Shown here: positions 55,674-64,000 of the stretch, in pieces | How the letters are laid out: every line of letters begins with the position of its first letter | Position numbering within the stretch: position 1 is the stretch's first letter | Assembly (NCBI GenBank): GCA_024760905.1 | Contig: CM045745.1 | Span: 14,391,282 to 14,455,281 of the forward strand | Source: Plotosus lineatus | Taxonomy: Eukaryota; Chordata; Actinopteri; Siluriformes; Plotosidae | Length of the DNA stretch: 64,000 nucleotides | Direction: 5' to 3' | Translations under genes and position numbers: made by a program | The notes under the pieces: model-generated | Database searches by the model: none | What the model saw: only the letters and a program-made list of their open reading frames with translations | Told to the model about the DNA's origin: nothing

Positions 55674-58600
55674 GTCGTCGACTTACGACCTATGCAAGTT
55701 ACGTCTGATCAACCTTACGACCGCAAAAGTGGTGAAGCATGATTGATGGCAGTGCAGTGCGAGTGTTGTGCACGACAGTTGTTTGGGCTGCCGGCAGCGC
55801 CAGCATCTTAAAAGGCCAAGCAGGAGATGATGCAGCTTCACTTTCTAACTGCTCAGAGCAAATCTATTCATCTACTTTCAATGCCACATCACTGTGGCAC
55901 GAAGCTGAGAGCCAATCCTTTCTATGTGGGCGGGTCCGATACCTTGAAATTCTAATTTTATTGGACTCACATGCTGCAGTGTTTATGTGAAAGGAAGCGC
56001 TTTGGGCAATCAGCTGCTCTGCGGGTTGAAGTTTTTCCATGTCTGTCCTTTTGTGTTTGCTTGCCAGCTGTGCTTGGCTTCCTGGAAATGAGCTGATCAA
56101 AACGAGGGAAATTTATCTCTTTACCCAAACAACACGCGCAGTCTGTGGCTGTTATAATCCAATAAAATTGGAGTTTGAAGCTATGGGACCCGCCCACACA
56201 GTGGAGTACAGAAAGGATTGGCTCTCCGCAGCGTGTCACAGTGATGTGGAATTGAAAATAGATGTATAGATTTAAATTCGAGATTTATTCACCTGTTTTT
56301 GTTTGGTGTGAGTGTATTTGGATGGAAAGTCGACATATGACCAGATCGAGTTACGACCGGTCTGCCAGAACCAAACGCGGTCGTAAGTCGACGACTCACT
56401 GTATTACACACAAAAGTATTAATACACTATACGTATACAAAGGCAACAAGCAGATCGGGGGGGGGACATAAACAGAGTCAGAACCAGGCATAAGGTCATG
56501 CACGAAAACACAGAACTAGAAATGACAATATCAGACAGGTATGCACAAACACTGCAAAACACAGAGGACACAATTTGCACACTGAGCTGTGAATTGTCTG
56601 CTGTTTAAAAACACAACCGGAAGTGCGCGCCACCAATCACCAACCAGGAGGCAGGGCCAAGTTCAAGGTCATCCGCCCCCCCATGTGACATGGATAGGAT
56701 TCAGTGTTGTGAGCTGGACCTACAGATGAGGGAAAACAAAACAGATACAAAACAGGAACGTAACACACAGTCTTACTCACCTAAAGATAAGAGTGCTGCT
56801 TTGTTTACCCCCGTGGCTGTGTGCATCGTCTTGATTTGATGCCACTTGCTTTGTAAAGCTTCTCTTTTTTAGAAGTCATGAATTATGCCAAGTAATACAT
56901 TTCCAATTATAGACATTTAAAATTTTCAGTCTTAGGTTAATTTTTAATAATTAAATTCGGTTTGTTTTTCTATTTATGTTTTAAACTGTCTAAAAGGTAA
57001 GTCTGTTGGGTTTTTACACCTGAGCCTAGTGGCTTAGCCTCGTGGCTCATCAGGCCGGTACTTATCCCCGGTTTCCGTAACGTGAAGCGACCAGGAGTTC
57101 AACTCCCCCTGGATGGGACGCTAGTCCATCACAGGTTACCTTCCCAGTTTATTTTACTGGTACCCATTTATACTGCTAGGTGAACAGAGGTAACAGTGTA
57201 ATTGCGTCTCCACGTCCAGGTAGCGAAATTATTACAAATAATTCTAACAAGAAAAGGTGCAGAAAAGTGGAGATTATTATTACTGTAATGGAGAAAACAA
57301 AAAAGCTAATCGCTAAAATACTAAAAGCTAATCGCGGGATTAAAGCTAGATGGCCACATCTAGAAGAACAAGCTAGCAACGAGCTCAATGCTCGCCGCAC
57401 CCCGGATGGTCCAGCCCAGGCGAAGACGCAGCAGGCGGGGAGGGGCTGAAGGACGACTCCGGCGCTTGATTAGCAGTGGAAGGTTAGCATTCTGCTAGGA
57501 AATGTTCAGTCTCTGTAAAACAAGATGGACGAGCTTCATGCTCAGATTGCAACACAGAGGGATCTACAGAACTGCTCCATGCGGTGTTTCTGTGAAACAT
57601 GGCTCGAGGAGAGGACACCCGACGAGGCGATTACACCAGCGGATAGTAACAAGGCCCTCGGCGGAAGAACGGCGGATCGCGTTAAATAAACCTGGTGTAC
57701 TGACTGTAGACTATCTCCAAAGCTTGCTCTGAGAATGTGGAAGATCTAACGTTGACGTTGCGGCCATTTTGTTTACCCAGAGAATTGTTCTTTTTTTTTT
57801 TCCCAAACAAAATAATGGGCATAGTGTAATATAAATATAAATATATAATTATAATATAATCGTAATATAATATAATAAAATAATTTAGTGCAATTTAATT
57901 TATTGTATCTACTAATTATTTATTGTATTAACATTATCATCATTATTATTATTTTATTTTTATTACTTTTATTATTATTATACTGTTTACTGGGTCTGAG
58001 TAGGTAGGTTGGGAGGCAAGTCTGTTGGGTTTTTACACCCGAGCCTTGTGGCTCATCAGGCCGGTGCTTATCCCCGGTTTCCATAGCGTGAAGCGACCAG
58101 GCGTTCAACTCTCCCTGGATGGGACGCTAGTCCATCGCAGGTTACCGTCCCAGTTTATTTTACTGGTTCCCATTTATACTGCTGGGTGAACAGAGGCACA
58201 CTTGTGGTTGAGACCTTGCCCAGGGGTCTTAGCACAGTGAGGGTCTCAGTGGCATTCGAACTCACAACCTCCCGATCATGAATGCAGCACCCGAACCACT
58301 ACGCCACCGGCCCCAAAACTGACTAAGTTGTACATCAATCATAATGATAATGGACCTATATGGTTGTTATGGTTTAAAGTGCTCTGTTTTGTGATTGTAA
58401 TAATGAAAATTACTCATCAGTCTATCACTTTATTTTTCACTTTCAGTCAGCACAACGCTAAATGTCCTTCCTCCACCCACAGTGAAGTGTCAACAGATGA
58501 CTGTGTCTGGGAAACACTTGACTGTACTTAAAGGTATTTTGGAAAGTCTATTGTGCTATTCATGAAATAAAGTTACATCTAGGGATATGCCACTGTATAT

Positions 58601-59703
58601 GTTCAATATTTTGTGCAAAATGTATATTTTTTAAAAATTTATTTGCAGTGAAATATATCACAAATAGTTGTCAATTATTTTTAAGGTGAGGTGAAGCTAA
58701 AACTCATTAAATTTGTAGGTTGATACAGATGGATAGAGGTAAGGTTCTAGGCATCAAACAGAGTATCCCCAAATAGTGTATTTTTTTAATTTAATATTTA
58801 TTCAGTATTTTTCTTTTATATTTCACATTGAGATCATCACATTTATCTAGCTATTTTGAGTAGCTAGTGATTTTATATTAAAAATGTACAAACACATACC
58901 TTATATCCTGTACACTTGAAATTATTAAAGGGAAAAGGATAAAACGGCATATGTGGCATGTCATGAAATGCATCTGGCAAAATTTTGCAAATGGCTTTTT
59001 CCTAGAGAAAAGTGAACTATTTAAAATAACATGACAAAATCAAAGGTAATAAACATATCAGAAATGATTGAAAACTGTAATGTTGCAATTCCACACCCTG
59101 ACTGATGTCAAGTACATCACTCATTATCCTTTTATTTTGAGAAATAATCATTCTGTGTATTTATTAGCATGAAGGCAAGATTAATATGGGTCATTCAGAA
59201 AAATGAAGTTGCTTCCATGAACTTTCTGACTGCTGACTGTAGTAACTAATTGTAGTAACTGCTGACTGGAGTAATTTGCAGAGGCAAATATTCAAAATAA
59301 AGATAATACTGAACAATACCTCCCACCCACTTCACAACCTGCTGATCAGTCACAGGAGCACATTCAGTTCAGTATTTATATATATACACACATACAGTCG
59401 GCCCCTACTTACGAAATTAATTCGTTCCAGAGCCTTGTTCGTAATATGGGAGTCTCGTAAGTAGGGGGCACATTTTACATATTAAACGCCTGATTCGTTA
59501 CAAGGCTCCCAAGACTACCCCATAAACCCTTTAAAAATGATAAAAGTACACCAATTTTGTATGAAATATGTGTTAAAAGTAAAAGAAAATAATTATTTAT
59601 TAAACCATTTAAACATTTTATTAACATATTAACCATTTTATTAACATATTTATTAATTAAACCATTATTAAACGTTTTATTAACACACACACACACACAC
59701 ACA

Positions 59704-59778
<75 letters not shown>

Positions 59779-60106
59779 ACAGTACACATTAAATGTGTAT
59801 TGTATACACATTAAATGTTTATTGTGGCACTGCGGGCCACGCCCACAAGCAGGACGCCGGAGCATTTTAAGATGTGGAATTCAACGCGCATTCCCTGCTT
59901 GACAGATCGGAGGTCCAAACTCAACTTTAACTTGATTCCTTGAGGGATCAGAGGTCCAGATGAGCCGCGTTTTGCTCACATGCGCCACATTTTTTTAAAC
60001 ATTTACTGAATTAAACAACTTTAAAAACTATACTAAAAACTAAAGGAGTTAAGCCTCCTTTCATCTCTGATTGACTCTCTCTCTCTCTGTCACACGCGCG
60101 CACACA

Positions 60107-60177
<71 letters not shown>

Positions 60178-63100
60178 TCACACACTCACACACACACACA
60201 CAAATGCAACATGCAGCTGACGGAACAATTCAATTTAAATGTTTAAATGGATGGGATGTTGTATTTAAAGCGGAATTACAGTATCTGTTTGAAAGATCAG
60301 AGGTCCTCATTCAATATTAACTTGCTTCCTTGCAAGATCGGAGGTCTTCTCCCATGGAGCACTCTGTTTTATAATCGCCTCCGTCACTGTATTTCCGCTT
60401 TAAGGTCTCCTTCTGGTTCAATATCATCCCGATTGTAGAGGGGTTTTGGTGATAACGAAATATAAGGCTGCATGATCAATCTCAAAACAAGCCAACAGTC
60501 AACTCTTCTTCACGCGTGTGACAAACAGGAAGTATGGGTACAGGAAGTATGGGTCATGTTCAGCTGCGTCATCCCTCCTAGCCAATGGGAGGCCAGCGGG
60601 GCGGGATGTTGGGAGACAGCCAATGAGAGAGCAACTTGCGCATCGTGTAAAATTTTGAATGGCGCGTTTGAATTTTGAATGGCGCGTATGGCACTTTTTG
60701 TAAGAGGAGGTTGTTTTCATAACCTGGAATTTTCGTACCCAGGGGGATTTGTAAGTACCGTATATACCTCTACTTACGAAATTAATCCGTTCCGGTGCCT
60801 TTTCGTAACCTGGAGTTTTCATAAGTAGAGGTGCATTTTACATTTAAAATGCGTGAATCGTTCCAAGGCTCCCAAGACTACCTCATAAGCCTTTTAAAAA
60901 TGATAAAAGTGCACCAATTTTGTATGAAATATGTATGAAATATGTGTTAAAAATTAAAGAAAATTATTTACCTTTTTTAAACCTCTCGAACCACCCATGC
61001 GACGCTTTAAAGTCCGGGGGTTGCTGGTCTAAAGAACCCTTACCCTCACCCTCCTTAAATATGGTGGTGCTTTTTCTGAAATAATCGTCTCCATCACCGT
61101 ATCTCCGTTTTTAATGTGTCCTGTTTAAATATCGTTCTGAAATACAGACGCTCCCCGACTTACGTTCATCCGTTTTACGTTTTTTCGATTTTAGGAGTTT
61201 TTTTCTTCAAAAAGTCAAATTTTGAGTTTAGACGTACCTACGTAGTACGCTGACATAATGACGCTGCGTCCATTGTTTACAAATGACAGACTGAATGTGG
61301 CCCTCCTTCTTCCCAGTTCAGTTTTATAAAAATATCAGTTATATAGCGTGTTACCCTTGTGTTAAGACGTCGTCTCTGTGATCTTTGTGTTTACACTGTT
61401 TTGCGGACTTTTGTAACCCTAAACAAATATGGTTGGTCAGAAGCGTAAGCCTACTAGCATGGGTTCAAGCCTCATACACAGAGATGAATTAACTATCTGC
61501 TCGGATCGGCGCAATCTACCATGCATACTCAGTTAAGCAAAGAGAGTTGTAAAATGAATGAAAACCCGAATCCAGAAAAGAAAGAGAACTCTTCGCTCTG
61601 CTGGTGATTCACATTAGTGCAGGCAGAGTACTAATGGAGTTAAACGGCACCCTTGCTCACTTGAAAGACCGGAAGCCCGTATAACCCGCGCTTTTTGTCA
61701 GCACAGCAAGTAAACTACTTTCGGTTTTTAGTTTCAGTTTACAAGCAGAAGGATCGCATCATAGAGCATGTTAAAGGTTATATTTGATGAGTGAATTTGA
61801 TTAAAATTTATGTTTGAAATTATTTTGCTTGAATTTAATTTATTTTAAATTAATGTTGATATTATTTGATATTATTTTACAATGTTATGTTTATAATAAT
61901 TGATTTAGGGGTGTTTTATGAGATACGGTAATGGTATTTATGGATGTATAGTACAGTACGAGCATCATACGTCACATGTCATGCGTCACTTTAACAGCTT
62001 GCGTTCACTTTCATTTTACGTTCAGCCGTCCGGAACCAATTAATAATGCACGCACGACAGACAGACAGACAGACAGACAGAGAGAGAGAAGGAATAACCC
62101 TCATCTGTATCAGTTGGTTCTGTTGGTGTTGGAGCATGAAGATGAGGACATCACGGCATTGAGGGTTCATGTTCAACCCTTGACATCCAGACTGCAAGTA
62201 CCGAGGTCTCAAAAAATTACGGTATTTTATATGCCGTGATACAGAAGTGATGAGGCAGTGATCAGTCGTATTTAGAATGTGATCAAGACGTTGTTGAACG
62301 CGTTTAGGTAGTGCTATGTACACGTTATATACATGGAAAAATCCATTTGTCAGTGATAAGCTGCTATTTCTCATGATACCAACATGTAACACCCGCCCAA
62401 TGGCCGTGCTCTGGCTGTGACAGACCCCTAAACTTTTGCGTCTTATCACGTCTCCTCAAGTTTTTATCACTGCCAGAACACGGATTATTACGTGTGTTTC
62501 ATGTGTGTTTCACGTGTGTTGCACGTCTTCAGCACGTCTTTACCACGTGGTTGTCTGCGGGCTAAAGTTTTGAACAGTTGAAAACTTTTACACGTCCAGT
62601 GCCGTTCAAATTTTTCCCCACGTCCTGCCACATCTAAAAATCGACTGTAGCACGTCTTAAACTCAACATCAACACGAACAACACCGTCTGCTTCACGGGT
62701 TAACATTTTTGGACGGGTTATGGCCGTGATTAAGCCGTAAAACGCTGTATGACTGGGGTCTAACCTAAAAACTAAAGAGTGAAGCTTCGTTCTGTCTCTA
62801 TCTGGGAGGCCAGCGGGGCGAGATGTTGAGAGACAGCCAATGAGAGTGCAACTCGCGCATTGTGTGAAATTTTGATTGGTGTGTTTGAATTTTGAATTTC
62901 TTTTCGTAAGAGGGGGTTGTCTCATATCTTGGGGACGGAAACTCAGGAAAAAAATTTTTCGTAACCCGGGGATTTCGTACACAGGGGTCTTCGTAAGTTG
63001 GTGGCCGACTGTACTTTATCTCACTCTTACTTGTATGGAGGAACTGTGCACACAATTACCTCATCAATCAATAAAGTATTCAGATGGTGTTCTGAATGAG

Positions 63101-63546
63101 TCCACTCATTTAATGTAAGGAGAGCCTGTCTTCAGTAATGTCTGCTTCACTAAGCAGAGTGCAAGTTCACTCTTTGATCTGATACATTTAAATAGACCCT
63201 CTGCGAATATCTCATCTTCAGATCACTTTAGAAATAGTTCTCTTGAACCCAGTCCTCATAACCTCATAATATATACTTATGAAGTTGACCAGTGTAAGGT
63301 TATTTGTGTATCCTTTTACAGTATTGTGATTTCATCAAGATTTATGCAATCTTTTTTACATTTGGAGATAAAGACTGTGCTTCATTGCTTCATTTCTCTG
63401 ATCATCCTCTGTTTCTGTTCGACAGTGTTAAACGGAAGCTCTCAGGAGGACATCTGTGTTCATGATGTTCGAATTCTGCCGAACTTCAACGCCTCTTACT
63501 TACCTATGATGCCTGATGGCTCCGTGCTGCTGGTCGACAATGTGTG
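49958..63546 (+). CDS. trappc14: TRAPP complex subunit 14 / microtubule-associated protein 11, 5' part (gene continues past window)
   Basis: Join of 49958-50398, 52910-53005, 55306-55435, 58447-58533 and 63426-63546; about 291 codons, roughly the first half of the about 580-residue protein. The human orthologue (C7orf43) is a TRAPPII subunit that binds the Rab8 activator Rabin8 in ciliogenesis and is linked to microcephaly. Seen: N-terminus MESQCEY, the conserved block [15 protein letters not shown] (residues 33-47), an acidic linker at about 93-105, then [41 protein letters not shown] and [11 protein letters not shown]. These match the human protein as I remember it. All introns are GT-AG with compatible phases. 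The start was chosen by the human-like MESQ; the ATG just before it (49955) is also possible. Confidence 0.93.
50399..51300 (+). other. trappc14 intron 1, first part
   Basis: Unique sequence after the donor; a G-rich run lies near 50780-50800. No other exon recognised. Confidence 0.4.
51300..51675 (-). repeat. High-copy teleost interspersed repeat with internal (CA)n
   Basis: 'tttggactgtgggaggaaac' core at about 51528-51547, CA tract at 51416-51461, tRNA-like head near 51650 ('gctaaccaccgtgccgcc'). Confidence 0.8.
51416..51461. repeat. (CA)n microsatellite
   Basis: About 23 CA units. Confidence 0.97.
51728..52024 (-). mobile_element. tRNA-derived SINE ('ggggccggtggtgtagtgg' family), copy 1
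   Basis: On the minus strand it starts ggggccggtggtgtagtggt and has box-B-like 'aggttgtgagatcaaatcc'. It ends at 'aaaacccaacagac' followed by a CTAC-type simple tail (GTAG on the + strand, 51708-51727). Confidence 0.82.
52025..52909 (+). other. trappc14 intron 1, last part
   Basis: A 26-base A-run at 52073-52098 suggests an old retroposon tail. The rest is unassigned and ends in the acceptor at 52908-52909. Confidence 0.4.
52910..53005 (+). CDS. trappc14: trappc14 coding exon 2
   Basis: 96 bases, 32 codons, phase 0 at both ends. Acceptor TTATTTAG ends at 52909; donor AAG|GTAAGA. It encodes [20 protein letters not shown] and the following KLP motif. A skipped exon would keep frame. Confidence 0.92.
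53171..53516 (-). mobile_element. tRNA-head SINE with RTE-type tail, copy 7
   Basis: Full-length minus-strand copy. Flanked by a 20-base duplication with one mismatch: CTTAACAAATTTATTAGATC (53151-53170) and its partner at 53517-53536. Confidence 0.92.
53560..53935. repeat. Two teleost interspersed repeat fragments in opposite orientation
   Basis: 53560-53720 is the minus-strand 3' half ('ggtgaggtacaccctgagc'). 53750-53935 is a + strand head ('gtggtaagcacgtctgctc'). They face away from each other. Confidence 0.55.
53936..54589 (+). other. trappc14 intron 2, unassigned
   Basis: No repeat or exon recognised. Confidence 0.35.
54585..54933 (-). mobile_element. tRNA-head SINE with alternative tail, copy 6
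   Basis: Full-length; ends in 'gaaaatgaactgaactgaac' on the minus strand. Flanked by the direct repeat TTAAAACCAA (54575-54584 and 54934-54943). Confidence 0.87.
55306..55435 (+). CDS. trappc14: trappc14 coding exon 3
   Basis: 130 bases: 43 codons plus the first base of a split Val. Acceptor TATCCAG, donor CAAG|GTAAGT. It encodes [16 protein letters not shown] and a CQTFRQDL...FKAQ tail matching the orthologue. Confidence 0.92.
55631..55668. repeat. (TA)n microsatellite abutting a TIR element
   Basis: About 19 TA units end exactly where the inverted repeat at 55669 begins. Confidence 0.95.
55669..56400. mobile_element. Palindromic TIR element with perfect 22-bp ends
   Basis: 55669-55690 and 56379-56400 are exact inverse copies (start AGTGAGTCGTCGACTTACGA). 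A second inverted pair lies inside, 55860-55940 with 56185-56275 ('gaaaggattggctctc'). TA borders. No transposase. The TIR style suggests a pogo/Tigger-type MITE. Confidence 0.85.
56403..56995 (+). other. trappc14 intron 3, unassigned
   Basis: Nothing recognised apart from a short G-run at 56457-56465. Confidence 0.35.
56996..57185 (-). mobile_element. 'ggggccggtggtgtagtgg' SINE family, copy 2, head missing
   Basis: Same 3' two-thirds as the copy at 51728-52024 ('cgctggtcccatcc'-type region, 'gtgaagcgaccaggagttca'). The tRNA head is replaced by the LINE fragment at 57186. Confidence 0.75.
57186..57760 (+). pseudogene. L2/Rex-type LINE fragment, start of endonuclease
   Basis: 57505-57650 carries NVQSLC then, after a frameshift, [18 protein letters not shown] and [16 protein letters not shown], the N-terminus of a LINE endonuclease. 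It shares sequence with the minus-strand piece at 37200-37445. Truncated on both sides. Confidence 0.6.
58017..58313 (-). mobile_element. 'ggggccggtggtgtagtgg' SINE family, copy 3
   Basis: Full-length minus-strand copy from the tRNA-like head at 58313 to 'cccaacagac', with the GTAG-type tail at 57995-58016. Confidence 0.82.
58447..58533 (+). CDS. trappc14: trappc14 coding exon 4
   Basis: 87 bases between acceptor CTTTCAG and donor AAAG|GTATTT. It encodes [20 protein letters not shown] and SGKHLTVLK; the split codons at both ends join cleanly to exons 3 and 5. Confidence 0.92.
58534..59395 (+). other. trappc14 intron 4, first part
   Basis: AT-rich unique sequence; nothing recognised. It ends in a short TA/CA run leading into a TIR element. 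Confidence 0.4.
59683..59776. repeat. (CA)n(CT)n(CA)n compound microsatellite
   Basis: Three consecutive dinucleotide tracts. Confidence 0.96.
60083..60203. repeat. (CT)n/(CA)n compound microsatellite
   Basis: CT, CA, CT and CA tracts with few interruptions. Confidence 0.96.
60766..63011. mobile_element. TIR element of the same family, copy Y, probably with insertions
   Basis: The left end 'cctctacttacgaaattaat' and right end 'ttcgtaagttggtggccgac' (ending CTG at 63011, then TA) pair. About 60830-60960 repeats the subterminal region of copy X. The CCAAT module recurs at 62806-62870. 61146-62750 is mostly unassigned and may be a second inserted element. Confidence 0.6.
62056..62089. repeat. 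(GACA)n(GA)n microsatellite
   Basis: About six GACA units followed by GA repeats. Confidence 0.9.
63426..63546 (+). CDS. trappc14: trappc14 coding exon 5 (last in window)
   Basis: Acceptor TTCGACAG, donor GTG-TG|GTATGA. It encodes [20 protein letters not shown], then NASYLP and [10 protein letters not shown]. It ends two bases into a codon expected to be Cys, as in human. A TG/TA microsatellite starts about 20 bases inside the next intron. Confidence 0.92.
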
Positions 63547-63563
63547 GTATGATCTTATTAACC

Positions 63564-63737
<174 letters not shown>

Positions 63738-63752
63738 CAGTCGGCCCTCTAC
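63738..63752 (+). mobile_element. Very short end of a 'CAGTCGGCCC' TIR element
   Basis: CAGTCGGCCCTCTAC matches the outer end of copy X at 59396 and, inverted, the right end of copy Y. It is cut off after 15 bases by the next element. Confidence 0.5.
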
Positions 63753-64000
63753 TAGTCCTTCTCAAAAAATTAGCATATTGTGATAAAGTTCATTATTTTC
63801 TGTAATGTACTGATAAACATTAGACTTTCATATATTTTAGATTAATTACACACAACTGAAGTAGTTCAAGCCTTTTATTGTTTTAATATTGATAATTTTG
63901 GCAAAAAAGTAAAGAAAAAACAAAAATCCCTATCTCAAAAAATTAGCATATTTCATCTGACCAATTTAAAAAAAAAGTGTTTTTAATACAAAAAAGTCAA
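63753..64000 (+). mobile_element. DNA transposon end, truncated by window edge
   Basis: 'CTTCTCAAAAAATTAGCATA' at about 63758 and again at about 63931 (CTCAAAAAATTAGCATA), the layout of a terminal plus subterminal repeat. I recognise it as a sequence common in teleost genomes; the class is not assigned here. Confidence 0.6.

Larger units (their letters stand above)
59396..60761. mobile_element. TIR element ('CAGTCGGCCCCTACTTACG' family), copy X
   Basis: The left end CAGTCGGCCCCTACTTACGA pairs with 'gatttgtaagtaccg' at 60746-60760. The interior has two CA/CT microsatellites (59683-59776, 60083-60203) and, near 60575-60630, the 'agccaatggga' CCAAT module shared with 39511-40397. Confidence 0.65.

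Noticed and set aside
59478..59660. AT-rich palindromes ('attaaccattttattaac') as an origin or regulatory stem
   Set aside because: Short local duplications inside a TIR element; no independent evidence of function.

Overview
This is a window of ray-finned fish, most likely teleost, nuclear DNA. It carries two spliced vertebrate genes in low-density, repeat-rich sequence full of teleost-type repeats: RTE-clade LINEs, tRNA-derived SINEs, hAT and Tc1/pogo-like DNA elements, and CA/TA microsatellites. The species cannot be read from the sequence. There are no bacterial features and no CRISPR array.

The genes are on the + strand, in tandem. (1) gal3st4 encodes a type II Golgi galactose-3-O-sulfotransferase. 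Its coding exons are 24070-24176, 34073-34379 and 42367-43365, predicting 470 residues, with a probable 5' UTR exon and CRE-bearing promoter near 20.2-20.6 kb. (2) trappc14 (map11, C7orf43 orthologue) is a TRAPPII/cilium-associated protein. Five coding exons are present (49958-50398, 52910-53005, 55306-55435, 58447-58533, 63426-63546), and the gene runs off the right edge at about codon 292. From memory, GAL3ST4 and TRAPPC14 are also neighbours in this order and orientation in human 7q22, so this looks like a conserved micro-synteny block. The two proteins have no known shared pathway.

The layout is as follows. 0-20 kb is upstream intergenic DNA with two large RTE copies and one short one, a decayed retrovirus-like pol fragment, a hAT element with a perfect 8-bp target duplication, and many SINEs. 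20-43 kb is gal3st4, with introns of about 10 and 8 kb. These hold a near-complete RTE element (25931-29073, 18-bp target duplication), a pogo/Tigger-like relic, a Tc1-like relic, a fold-back element and a chain of TIR elements joined by microsatellites. 43-50 kb is the 3' UTR and intergenic DNA. 50-64 kb is trappc14 with introns filled by SINEs and TIR elements.

I found no new gene system. The most interesting signal is in the retroposons. A tRNA-headed SINE family here has a body that looks assembled from both ends of the resident RTE element: a piece of its 5' UTR, then its last codons plus its very short 3' UTR. The same tRNA head also occurs with two other, unrelated 3' tails. Target duplications of mostly 18-20 bp are shared by the SINEs and the RTE element. 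A second theme is a set of TIR elements whose ends repeatedly sit on TG/TA microsatellites.
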